Source: Fusobacterium sp. (GTDB taxonomy: Bacteria; Fusobacteriota; Fusobacteriia; Fusobacteriales; Fusobacteriaceae). Taken from it: a stretch of 11,726 bases of DNA. Shown in pieces: positions 1 to 5,374 of the stretch. The translations under genes and the position numbers were made by a program. The notes beneath the pieces are model-generated. The model searched no databases. It worked only from the letters and a program-made list of their open reading frames with translations, and had not been told where the DNA came from. The first letter of the stretch is position 1. The number at the start of each line of letters is the position of its first letter. The DNA is taken from contig JAHHTB010000052.1 of NCBI GenBank assembly GCA_020024855.1, forward strand, positions 1 through 11,726, written 5' to 3'.

Positions 1-447
1 GCAAAAGATTATTTTAAAAATAATGGAATTGATCAGTGGCAAAATGATTATCCAAATGAAAAAATTATTTTAAATGATATAAATAATTCTGAAAGTTATG
101 TTTTATGTGATGAAAATGAAAAAATAATAGCTTCATGCGTTATCTCTTTTAGAGAAGAAAAAAGTTATAATATAATAGAAAAAGGAAAATGGAAAAGTAG
201 TCTTCCATATGCAGTAATTCATAGAATAGCAATAAAAAGTAATTTAAAAGGAATGGGAATTTCAAATAATTTAATAAAAGAAACAGAAAAAATGTGCCTA
301 AAAAGAAACATAAGAAGTATAAGAATAGATACACAAAAAGATAATAAATCTATGCAAAAATTTATAATAAAAAATAACTTTGAGTATTGTGGAATTATTT
401 ATATATCAGATGGAAGTGAAAGACTTGCTTATGAAAAACTTCTTTAA
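1..447 (+). CDS. GNAT family N-acetyltransferase, 5' end cut by window
   Basis: Frame 1 is open from the first base to a TAA at 445-447, giving 148 residues with no start, so the N-terminus (probably 20-30 residues) lies outside the window. The visible start of the protein has the IDQWQ...YPN segment common in a group of small bacterial GNAT proteins. Motif A, the acetyl-CoA pyrophosphate-binding loop, is at visible residues 74-92 (HRIAI followed by LKGMGIS). Motif B follows at about 107-131, with IDTQKDN, then MQ, then KNNFEYCG, typical of this subfamily. GNAT proteins move an acetyl group from acetyl-CoA to an amine in the cytoplasm; nothing here identifies the acceptor. An internal ATG at 253 lies inside motif A and is not a credible start. 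The next gene begins 110 bases downstream with its own promoter, so the two are probably separate units. Confidence 0.85.
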   Translation, partial: AKDYFKNNGIDQWQNDYPNEKIILNDINNSESYVLCDENEKIIASCVISFREEKSYNIIEKGKWKSSLPYAVIHRIAIKSNLKGMGISNNLIKETEKMCLKRNIRSIRIDTQKDNKSMQKFIIKNNFEYCGIIYISDGSERLAYEKLL

Positions 448-461
448 AATATTTCTATTTG

Positions 462-502
462 TAATGTAAAAATAATGTAAATAAAGTTGAATGTAGTGTA
501 AA
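462..502. promoter_or_regulatory. Phased direct repeats TAATGTAAA, candidate operator for the phosphate transporter
   Basis: TAATGTAAA occurs at 462-470 and again at 473-481, exactly 11 bases apart, and a variant TAGTGTAAA lies at 494-502, 21 bases further on. The first two copies lie upstream of the predicted -35 and the third lies between the -35 and -10. Read on the other strand, the shared core is TTTACA. Low-GC PhoP regulators bind TT(A/C/T)A(C/T)A-like hexamers repeated about every 11 bp, and the gene downstream is a Na/phosphate cotransporter. That link is inference. TGTAAA is not rare in DNA this AT-rich. Confidence 0.3.
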
Positions 503-515
503 AAGTTGCTAAAAT
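487..515 (+). promoter_or_regulatory. Sigma-70-type promoter for the Na/Pi cotransporter
   Basis: There is a -35 candidate TTGAAT at 487-492, a 17-base spacer, and a -10 candidate TAAAAT at 510-515. The -10 is preceded by TG at 507-508, giving an extended -10 (TGCTAAAAT). Transcription would begin near 522, leaving a leader of about 36 bases before the ATG at 558. Element spacing is ideal, but AT-rich DNA yields such matches often. Confidence 0.5.
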
Positions 516-557
516 TTTTTTACATGGATTTAGTATTCCAAAATTTGAGGAGGGAAA

Positions 558-2183
558 ATGTATTTAGAGATTTTATGTAAAATCATTGGGGGTCTTGGTA
601 TATTTTTATATGGAATGGAAAATATGTCAGGAGGAATGCAAAAACTTGCAGGTAAAAGATTAAAGAAAATTTTAGCAGTTCTTACTACTAATAGAATAGT
701 CGCAGTTTTTATGGGGCTTTTTGTAACTATGCTTGTACAATCTTCATCAGTAAGTACTGTAATGACAATAGGATTTGTTAATGCTTCTCTTTTAACTCTT
801 AAGCAAGGTTTAGGAGTAATCTTAGGAGCTAATATAGGAACAACAATAACAGGATGGATTTTGGTTCTTAATATAGGAAAATATGGTTTACCAATTGCTG
901 GAGCAGCAGCCATTGCCTATGTCTTTTTAAAGGGAGATAAAGCAAGAACAAGAGCTTTAACAATTATGGGACTTGGAATGATATTCTTAGGTCTTGAACT
1001 AATGAGTAATGGTTTAAAACCAGTAAGAAGTATGCCAGAATTTATAAGATTATTCCATATGTTTAATGCAGACACTTATATAGGAGTTGTCAAAACAGCA
1101 TGTATAGGTGCATTAATAACAGCTATTGTACAATCTTCGTCAGCAACATTAGGAATAACAATTACGCTAGCTTTACAAGGACTTATTGACTATAATACAG
1201 CAGTTGCTTTAGTTCTTGGTGAAAATGTTGGAACAACAATAACAGCAATTCTTGCTACATTAAATGCTAATGCTAATGCTAAAAGAGCTGCTTATGCTCA
1301 CACAATTATAAATATATCTGGAGTATTATGGGCAACAACACTATTTCCATTCTACATCAAATTTTTACAAAATTTTGTAGATCCAGTTCATAATATGACA
1401 ATGGCAATAGCAACAGCACATACAATATTTAATGTAATAAACGTTATAATCTTTACTCCTCTTGTAGGATATCTTGCTAAGTTTTTATGTTTTATAATTA
1501 AAGATGATAAGACATTAAAAACAAGAGTTACTCAACTTGATGAACTTATGATAGGAACACCAAGTGTTGTAGTTGGACAAACAAAAAAAGAAGTTCTAAA
1601 TATGGGAATGAATATAAAAGAAATGATATTTACGATAGAAGAAGTTTATGGAAAAAAAGAGGATATAAGCGAAGAACAAGTATCTAAACTTCAAGAAATA
1701 GAGGAAAAACTTGATATTTTCCAACAAGAAATAACAGATGTAAACTTTAAAATCTTAAATAAAGACTTAGATAATAATATGCAAGAAGAAACAAGATTAA
1801 ATTTAGAAATCTGTGATGAATACGAAACAATAAGTGATTACCTTGTAAGAATAGCAAAAACTCTTAGAAAACTTCATGATAATGAAATTTCATTAAGTGA
1901 AGAAAAAATAAAAAAACTTCTATATCTTAATAATGCCATTAATACTCTTTTCCATGATATAAATAAAGCATATGAAACAAAAGATAAAGATATGTTTATA
2001 AAAGCTATTTCTCTTGCAAATCATATTACAGATAAATTTAGAGAAACAAGAAGATATCACTTAGAAAATACAGCAAAAGTAGAAGCTTCTGCTATGTTTA
2101 GTACTAGTTATATGGATATACTAAACCACTATAGAAGAATAAGAGACCATATTTTTAATATTATAGAAGTTTTTACAAGATAA
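558..2183 (+). CDS. Na/Pi cotransporter family protein with C-terminal PhoU-like domain
   Basis: This 541-residue inner-membrane protein is predicted to bring phosphate into the cell with sodium. It has the inverted two-repeat architecture of the Na/Pi cotransporter II family. QSSS signatures occur at residues 61-64 and 192-195, and each is followed about 30 residues later by a G(A/E)N(I/V)GTT motif (90-96 and 221-227). Hydrophobic segments fill residues 1-315. The tail from about 335 to 541 is soluble, helical and charged, as expected for the PhoU-like regulatory domain fused to bacterial members of this family, and the length is normal for them. The ATG at 558 is supported by GAGGAGGG at 547-554. 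A promoter and repeated TGTAAA elements lie just upstream. Some family members are annotated as NptA or YjbB; transport of phosphate rather than another anion is inferred from the family. Confidence 0.92.
   Translation: MYLEILCKIIGGLGIFLYGMENMSGGMQKLAGKRLKKILAVLTTNRIVAVFMGLFVTMLVQSSSVSTVMTIGFVNASLLTLKQGLGVILGANIGTTITGWILVLNIGKYGLPIAGAAAIAYVFLKGDKARTRALTIMGLGMIFLGLELMSNGLKPVRSMPEFIRLFHMFNADTYIGVVKTACIGALITAIVQSSSATLGITITLALQGLIDYNTAVALVLGENVGTTITAILATLNANANAKRAAYAHTIINISGVLWATTLFPFYIKFLQNFVDPVHNMTMAIATAHTIFNVINVIIFTPLVGYLAKFLCFIIKDDKTLKTRVTQLDELMIGTPSVVVGQTKKEVLNMGMNIKEMIFTIEEVYGKKEDISEEQVSKLQEIEEKLDIFQQEITDVNFKILNKDLDNNMQEETRLNLEICDEYETISDYLVRIAKTLRKLHDNEISLSEEKIKKLLYLNNAINTLFHDINKAYETKDKDMFIKAISLANHITDKFRETRRYHLENTAKVEASAMFSTSYMDILNHYRRIRDHIFNIIEVFTR
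1263..1280 (+). repeat. Three perfect AATGCT hexamers inside the transporter gene
   Basis: AATGCT is repeated three times in tandem, in frame, encoding Asn-Ala-Asn-Ala-Asn-Ala (residues 236-241) just after the second GENVGTT motif. A change in copy number would add or remove two residues without shifting the frame. This may simply reflect a small loop of low complexity. Confidence 0.75.
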
Positions 2184-2240
2184 AATTTTTTATAGCAAAT
2201 CTTTGAAATAATAGAAGTATGATATCAAAAAAACTAATGA

Positions 2241-2266
2241 ATATATTATAAATAATATATATTTTT
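2241..2266 (+). terminator. Weak A/T-only hairpin with T run, possible transporter terminator
   Basis: Bases 2241-2260 form a palindrome with 9-base arms around a central AA. As RNA, a 7-bp stem (2241-2247 with 2254-2260) with a 6-base loop is possible, followed by ATTTTT. The stem has no G-C pair, so termination would be weak. It could equally be chance in nearly pure A/T sequence. Confidence 0.18.
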
Positions 2267-2310
2267 AATTTTATATTATTTGTATTATATTATTAGATAT
2301 AGAATATTAA

Positions 2311-2452
2311 ACAAAAACTTCTTCTAATAAAAAAATTCCTATTTAAAAAATTCAGGAGATTTATTAAGTTTGAAGAAAAATTTATATCTGATACCTTAAT
2401 CATTTTGGTTGTAAGATATTTAAAATATTTTATACTAAACTTAGGAGGAAGG
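2311..2452 (+). promoter_or_regulatory. Possible structured leader of the second acetyltransferase
   Basis: Nested complementary blocks are visible: TTCTTC 2319-2324 with GAAGAA 2372-2377, AATAAA 2326-2331 with TTTATT 2360-2365, and TCCT 2337-2340 with AGGA 2354-2357. CTTCTTCT at 2318-2325 could instead pair with the Shine-Dalgarno region 2444-2451 (8 pairs, two of them G-U). A nine-codon frame starts at TTG 2370 and ends at TAA 2397-2399, with AGGAG at 2354-2358 before it. A second hairpin is possible between ATATCT 2384-2389 and AGATAT 2414-2419. This resembles an attenuator layout but matches no leader class I know, and every element is short. Confidence 0.2.
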
Positions 2453-2456
2453 AAAA

Positions 2457-2954
2457 GTGGATAAGGTTTTAATAAGAGAAATGAAAAATGAAGATTGGGA
2501 AGAAGTTCAAACTATTTATAAACAAGGAATAGATAGTGGTACTGCAACTTTTATGAAAAGTGTTCCTGATTTTGAATATTGGGATAAATCTAAATTAAAA
2601 ATAGGAAGACTTGTTGCTGAATATAAAGGAAAAATAGTTGGTTGGGTAACTCTTAGTGCGACTTCTGCTAGAGAAGATTATGTTGGAGTAAATGAAGTGA
2701 GTGTGTATGTTCATCAAGATTATAAATCTCTTGGAATCGGAAAAAAATTACTTCAAAAAGTTATAGAAGTATCTGAAGCAAATAATATCTGGACTCTTCA
2801 ATCTGTTATCTTAGCTAATAATTTTTCAAGCAGAAAATTACATGAAAGCTGTGGATTTAGGCTTGTTGGTTATAGAGAAAAAATAGCAAAAGATAAAAAT
2901 GACAAATGGCAAGACTCAATTCTTATGGAAAGAAGAAGTGAAGTTATTCATTAA
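2457..2954 (+). CDS. GNAT N-acetyltransferase, phosphinothricin/methionine-sulfoximine acetyltransferase type
   Basis: This 165-residue cytoplasmic enzyme belongs to the PAT/Bar/MnaT branch of the GNAT superfamily. The signature GIDSGTATF (residues 24-32) corresponds to the G...(T/N)ATF stretch that is diagnostic of the branch. Motif A runs from VSVYVHQDY to SLGIGKKLL (81-99) and contains the acetyl-CoA loop. The C-terminal NNFSSRKLHESCGF (121-134) is the usual motif B. Family members acetylate the amino group of phosphinothricin, methionine sulfoximine or related amino acids; the true substrate here is unknown. The start is GTG, chosen because AGGAGG at 2443-2448 sits 8 bases upstream and residues 2-10 match the usual N-terminus (I-R-x-x...D-W). 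It is a single gene between a long AT-rich leader and a strong terminator. It might be a general detoxifying or amino acid-modifying acetyltransferase rather than a resistance gene. Confidence 0.9.
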   Translation: MDKVLIREMKNEDWEEVQTIYKQGIDSGTATFMKSVPDFEYWDKSKLKIGRLVAEYKGKIVGWVTLSATSAREDYVGVNEVSVYVHQDYKSLGIGKKLLQKVIEVSEANNIWTLQSVILANNFSSRKLHESCGFRLVGYREKIAKDKNDKWQDSILMERRSEVIH

Positions 2955-2962
2955 AAATAAAA

Positions 2963-2993
2963 AGTACTATTCTTCTTTTTATCAAATAGTATT
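2963..2993 (+). other. Small hairpin between acetyltransferase stop and terminator
   Basis: Bases 2963-2971 can pair with 2985-2993 (nine pairs, one of them G-U) around a 13-base loop. No T run follows, so it is not a terminator by itself; it may protect the 3' end or be chance. Confidence 0.25.
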
Positions 2994-2997
2994 AACC

Positions 2998-3032
2998 AAA
3001 AAAGAGAATTCGTAAAAGAATTCTCTTTTTTT
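2998..3032. terminator. Bidirectional intrinsic terminator between convergent genes
   Basis: A perfect 14-bp stem pairs AAAAAAGAGAATTC (2998-3011) with GAATTCTCTTTTTT (3018-3031) across a 6-base loop. A run of seven T at 3026-3032 follows on the + strand, and because the arms begin with six A the - strand transcript also ends in a U run. It lies 43 bases after the acetyltransferase stop and 6 bases after the holB stop, so it ends both transcripts. Confidence 0.92.
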
Positions 3033-3037
3033 ATTTA

Positions 3038-3955
3038 TTAACCTATTTCATTAATAAAAACTTTTAATAATAATTTTAAATTTACTGGTACTTTAACCAT
3101 ACTTTTAATAAGGATAAGATTCTCAAGACTATCATAATTTTTTATTAAATGACATATATAATTACATATTTCTTGAGCAAAAATTCTATCATTATTTAAT
3201 GAAAAATATATATTTTCTGCAAATGTTAACTTATCTATTTCATTTATGTATTTTCTATTTACAAAAAAATCTCTTAAGGATTTATACACTTTTATCTTAT
3301 TTTCAATCTTAGGTTCCTCAATATATTTTTTTATAAAAGTCCCTATCTCATTATATGGTTCTCCTGTCTGTAAATCTATGCTACTTTCTTTATATTGTAA
3401 AATCTCTTTTCCTTTTCCACAAAAGAAATCATACTCAAAAAGTGATACACCTAATTCCTCTGCTGTCCTTACTTTTATATTTAAAAATATTGATCTAGAC
3501 TTTATTGTTGGTAGAATATTAAGATTATTAGCTAAAAGAATAAAAAAGTTTCCCTCTTCTGGTTCTTCTATCATTTTCAAAAGTGCATTTGCTGCTTCTT
3601 TTTTCATTTTCTCAATATCCCTTAAAATAAATATTCTATTTCCACCTTCATAAGATGCTGTTGAAATTCTATAAGCTATTTCACGAACTTTATCTATTTT
3701 TATTCCATTATTATCTTCGTATATTTCTAAATCTCCATGAGTAAAACTATCCATTCTTTTACAACTATCACATACACCACAAAAATCATCTTCCATATTT
3801 TTACATGTTAATGCTTTAGCATAACTAAGAGCAAACTCCATTACAAGATCTCTATCTTCCCCATAGAAAATATATGTCCCTTGTTTTCTCTTACCTCTCA
3901 ATTCATTTATTAAAAAATTTTTAGCCTCTTCGTTAGAAATAATTTCTTTAAACAT
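3038..3955 (-). CDS. holB: DNA polymerase III clamp loader, delta' subunit
   Basis: The delta' subunit is part of the clamp loader that places the sliding clamp on DNA during replication. The 305-residue protein has an AAA+ fold: four zinc-binding cysteines C51, C59, C62 and C65, a sensor/arginine-finger motif S153-R154-S155 (usually SRC), the LLKMIEEPEEGNFFIL region (126-141), and a helical collar domain over the last 100 residues. The P-loop is lost: after G32 the positions of G, K and S/T are L37, V38 and M39, so the subunit should not bind ATP, as in E. coli delta'. This, together with a length near 300, favours delta' over the DnaX tau/gamma subunit. The ATG at 3955 lies 2 bases after the mreB stop with only a weak GAAAGA-type ribosome site, which suggests translational coupling. 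It is the last gene of the cluster, followed at once by the terminator. Confidence 0.9.
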   Translation of the reverse strand: MFKEIISNEEAKNFLINELRGKRKQGTYIFYGEDRDLVMEFALSYAKALTCKNMEDDFCGVCDSCKRMDSFTHGDLEIYEDNNGIKIDKVREIAYRISTASYEGGNRIFILRDIEKMKKEAANALLKMIEEPEEGNFFILLANNLNILPTIKSRSIFLNIKVRTAEELGVSLFEYDFFCGKGKEILQYKESSIDLQTGEPYNEIGTFIKKYIEEPKIENKIKVYKSLRDFFVNRKYINEIDKLTFAENIYFSLNNDRIFAQEICNYICHLIKNYDSLENLILIKSMVKVPVNLKLLLKVFINEIG

Positions 3956-3957
3956 TT

Positions 3958-4989
3958 TTATCTTTCTGCTTTCTCTATTTGCTTTAATATTTTTAGCTGA
4001 TCCATAGCCATTCCTGCACCAACAACCACACTTAAAAGAGGATTTTCAGCAAGTTTTACACTAAGATGTGTATGTTGTGAAATAAGTACAGGGAAATTTT
4101 TTATAAGAGAACCTCCTCCTGCCATAACGATTCCTCTATCTACTATATCTGCTGCAAGTTCTGGTGGAGTTTTTTCAAGAACTTCTTTTACACACATAAC
4201 AATTTCCATAAGAGAATCAGATATTGCTTCTCTTACTTCTTCTGATGTAATTGTTATTGATTTTGGAAGTCCCATTATCAAATCTCTTCCTTTTACAACA
4301 ATACTTTCTTCTTCTTCTAATGGAATAGCTGTTCCAATTTTTATTTTAATTTCTTCAGCTGTTTTGTCTCCAATAAGAAGATTATGAGTTTTTTTGATAT
4401 ATTTTATAATATCAGTATCAAAATTATTACTTGCTGTTCTTATAGTTTTACTTACGACTGTTTCTCCAAATGATATTACAGCAACGTCAGTAGAACCTCC
4501 ACCAATATCAACTATCATATTTCCTGTTGGAGCTGATATATCTATTCCTGCTCCAAGAGCTGCTGCTCTTGCTTCTTCTATAAGATATGCTTTTTTAGCT
4601 CCTGCTGAAAGTGCAGCTGCTAAAACGGCTCTCTTTTCAACACCTGTTACATCTATTGGAACACATATCATAACATCAGGCATAAAAATTGTATTTCCAA
4701 AAACTTTTTTAATAAAGTATTTAATCATAGCCTCAGTTACATCATAATCAGCTATTACTCCCTCACTTAGAGGCTTTACTGCCACAATAGAATCAGGAGT
4801 CTTACCTATCATTTCTTTTGCTTCATTTCCTACTGCTAAAACTTTTCTTGTTTCTTTCTCTACTGCTACAACTGATGGCTCATTTAAAACTATCTTTTTT
4901 TGCTTTTTGCTATAAACAAGAGTGTTAGCAGTTCCTAAGTCAATTCCAATACCTTTTCCTGAACCAAAATTAAAATTAAATAATCCCAT
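3958..4989 (-). CDS. mreB: Rod shape-determining protein MreB (bacterial actin)
   Basis: MreB polymerises on the inner face of the membrane and guides lateral peptidoglycan synthesis. From this start the protein has 343 residues, the usual size. Actin-fold nucleotide motifs are present: phosphate 1 DLGTANT 17-23, phosphate 2 DIGGGSTD 161-168 and the adenosine motif GGGS 291-294. Two conserved motifs are altered. The EEP(M/F)AAA segment reads E138-E139-A140-R141, and the GGD before F190-D191 reads A186-S187-N188. The frame extends upstream to TTG 5010 and ATG 5007, but I chose ATG 4989: GGAGAGG lies 9 bases before it, and MGLF is the typical MreB N-terminus, with membrane-seeking Phe/Leu at 3-8. 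This ATG sits one base after the mrnC stop. No mreC or mreD is in the window. Confidence 0.95.
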   Translation of the reverse strand: MGLFNFNFGSGKGIGIDLGTANTLVYSKKQKKIVLNEPSVVAVEKETRKVLAVGNEAKEMIGKTPDSIVAVKPLSEGVIADYDVTEAMIKYFIKKVFGNTIFMPDVMICVPIDVTGVEKRAVLAAALSAGAKKAYLIEEARAAALGAGIDISAPTGNMIVDIGGGSTDVAVISFGETVVSKTIRTASNNFDTDIIKYIKKTHNLLIGDKTAEEIKIKIGTAIPLEEEESIVVKGRDLIMGLPKSITITSEEVREAISDSLMEIVMCVKEVLEKTPPELAADIVDRGIVMAGGGSLIKNFPVLISQHTHLSVKLAENPLLSVVVGAGMAMDQLKILKQIEKAER

Positions 4990-4990
4990 G

Positions 4991-5374
4991 CTATTTATCC
5001 TCTCCATCAAGATTTTCTTTTATAATCTCTTTTATTTTTTCAATATTTCCATCAATATATAAAGCACCTATGTAAGCTTCAAAACCTGTTGCCTCTCTAT
5101 ACTCCATAACTGTACATGATCTTGGAAATGTTTTTATATTTCCATTCTTACTTCTATTTATTACAGATTTATATTTTTCATCAACATCATCAAGAATATC
5201 TCTTAATATTCTACTTTGTGTTTTGGCATTTACAGATTTAACAACATTTTTATTTAAGTTTCTTATATTATATCCTTTTAATATAAAATATTCTCTTACA
5301 TAAAGTTCCCAAACAGAGTCACCTAAATATGCTAAAACAACTCCACTAGTTTCTCTCAAATCTATAGAGACCAT
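4991..5374 (-). CDS. mrnC: Mini-ribonuclease III (23S rRNA maturation)
   Basis: Mini-III is an RNase III catalytic domain without a double-stranded RNA-binding domain; in Bacillus subtilis it trims both ends of 23S rRNA precursor in the assembling large subunit. The 127-residue length is typical. The family motif LAYLGDSVWELYVREY (14-29) carries the metal-binding Asp19 and Glu23, and the second motif YREATGFEAYIG (92-103) carries Glu99. Its position right after cysS is the same as in B. subtilis and many Firmicutes, which supports the call. Its ATG lies 13 bases inside the end of cysS, preceded by GGAAAGG, and its TAG ends one base before the mreB ATG, so all three genes are probably coupled in translation. 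Confidence 0.94.
   Translation of the reverse strand: MVSIDLRETSGVVLAYLGDSVWELYVREYFILKGYNIRNLNKNVVKSVNAKTQSRILRDILDDVDEKYKSVINRSKNGNIKTFPRSCTVMEYREATGFEAYIGALYIDGNIEKIKEIIKENLDGEDK
4999..5005 (-). promoter_or_regulatory. Ribosome binding site deciding the mreB start
   Basis: Read on the - strand this is GGAGAGG, 9 bases before ATG 4989 and inside the 3' end of mrnC. It overlaps the alternative upstream ATG at 5007, which therefore cannot use it. This favours the shorter MreB of 343 residues. Confidence 0.65.

Larger units (their letters stand above)
2184..2456 (+). other. 273-base AT-rich spacer between transporter and second acetyltransferase
   Basis: No protein-coding gene of convincing length is visible here on either strand. 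The left half is almost pure A/T and contains a 20-base palindrome at 2241-2260. The right half (about 2311-2456) contains nested inverted repeats, a possible nine-codon reading frame and the Shine-Dalgarno sequence of the following gene. A weak promoter match, TTGTAA at 2409-2414 and TATACT at 2431-2436 with a 16-base spacer, would start transcription almost on the Shine-Dalgarno sequence, so I do not favour it. I found no better promoter for the downstream gene. Confidence 0.6.

Noticed and set aside
149..334. 61-codon Leu/Phe-rich open frame on the - strand, resembling a small membrane protein
   Set aside because: It mirrors the Lys/Glu/Asn-rich coding strand of the first acetyltransferase, which alone explains the Leu/Phe content.
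530..913. 127-codon open frame on the - strand
   Set aside because: It is antisense to the Na/Pi cotransporter, whose conserved QSSS and GTT motifs it mirrors; it shows no recognisable protein family features.
2409..2436. Promoter match TTGTAA with TATACT before the second acetyltransferase
   Set aside because: Transcription would begin at about 2443, on the first base of the Shine-Dalgarno sequence, leaving almost no leader; in near pure A/T sequence such matches are common.
2184..2456. Possible gene remnant or insertion sequence end in the long spacer
   Set aside because: No reading frame resembling a known protein, no terminal inverted repeats of insertion-sequence type and no target duplication could be seen.
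3246..3653. 135-codon open frame on the + strand
   Set aside because: It is antisense to holB and has no ribosome site or family resemblance; such shadow frames are expected in AT-rich genes.
4394..4747. 117-codon open frame on the + strand
   Set aside because: It is antisense to the conserved core of mreB; its apparent hydrophobic stretches are complements of conserved MreB codons.
4990..5010. Upstream starts TTG 5010 and ATG 5007 for mreB
   Set aside because: They would overlap mrnC and lack a well-placed ribosome site; GGAGAGG at 4999-5005 fits ATG 4989, and the resulting MGLF start matches known MreB proteins.
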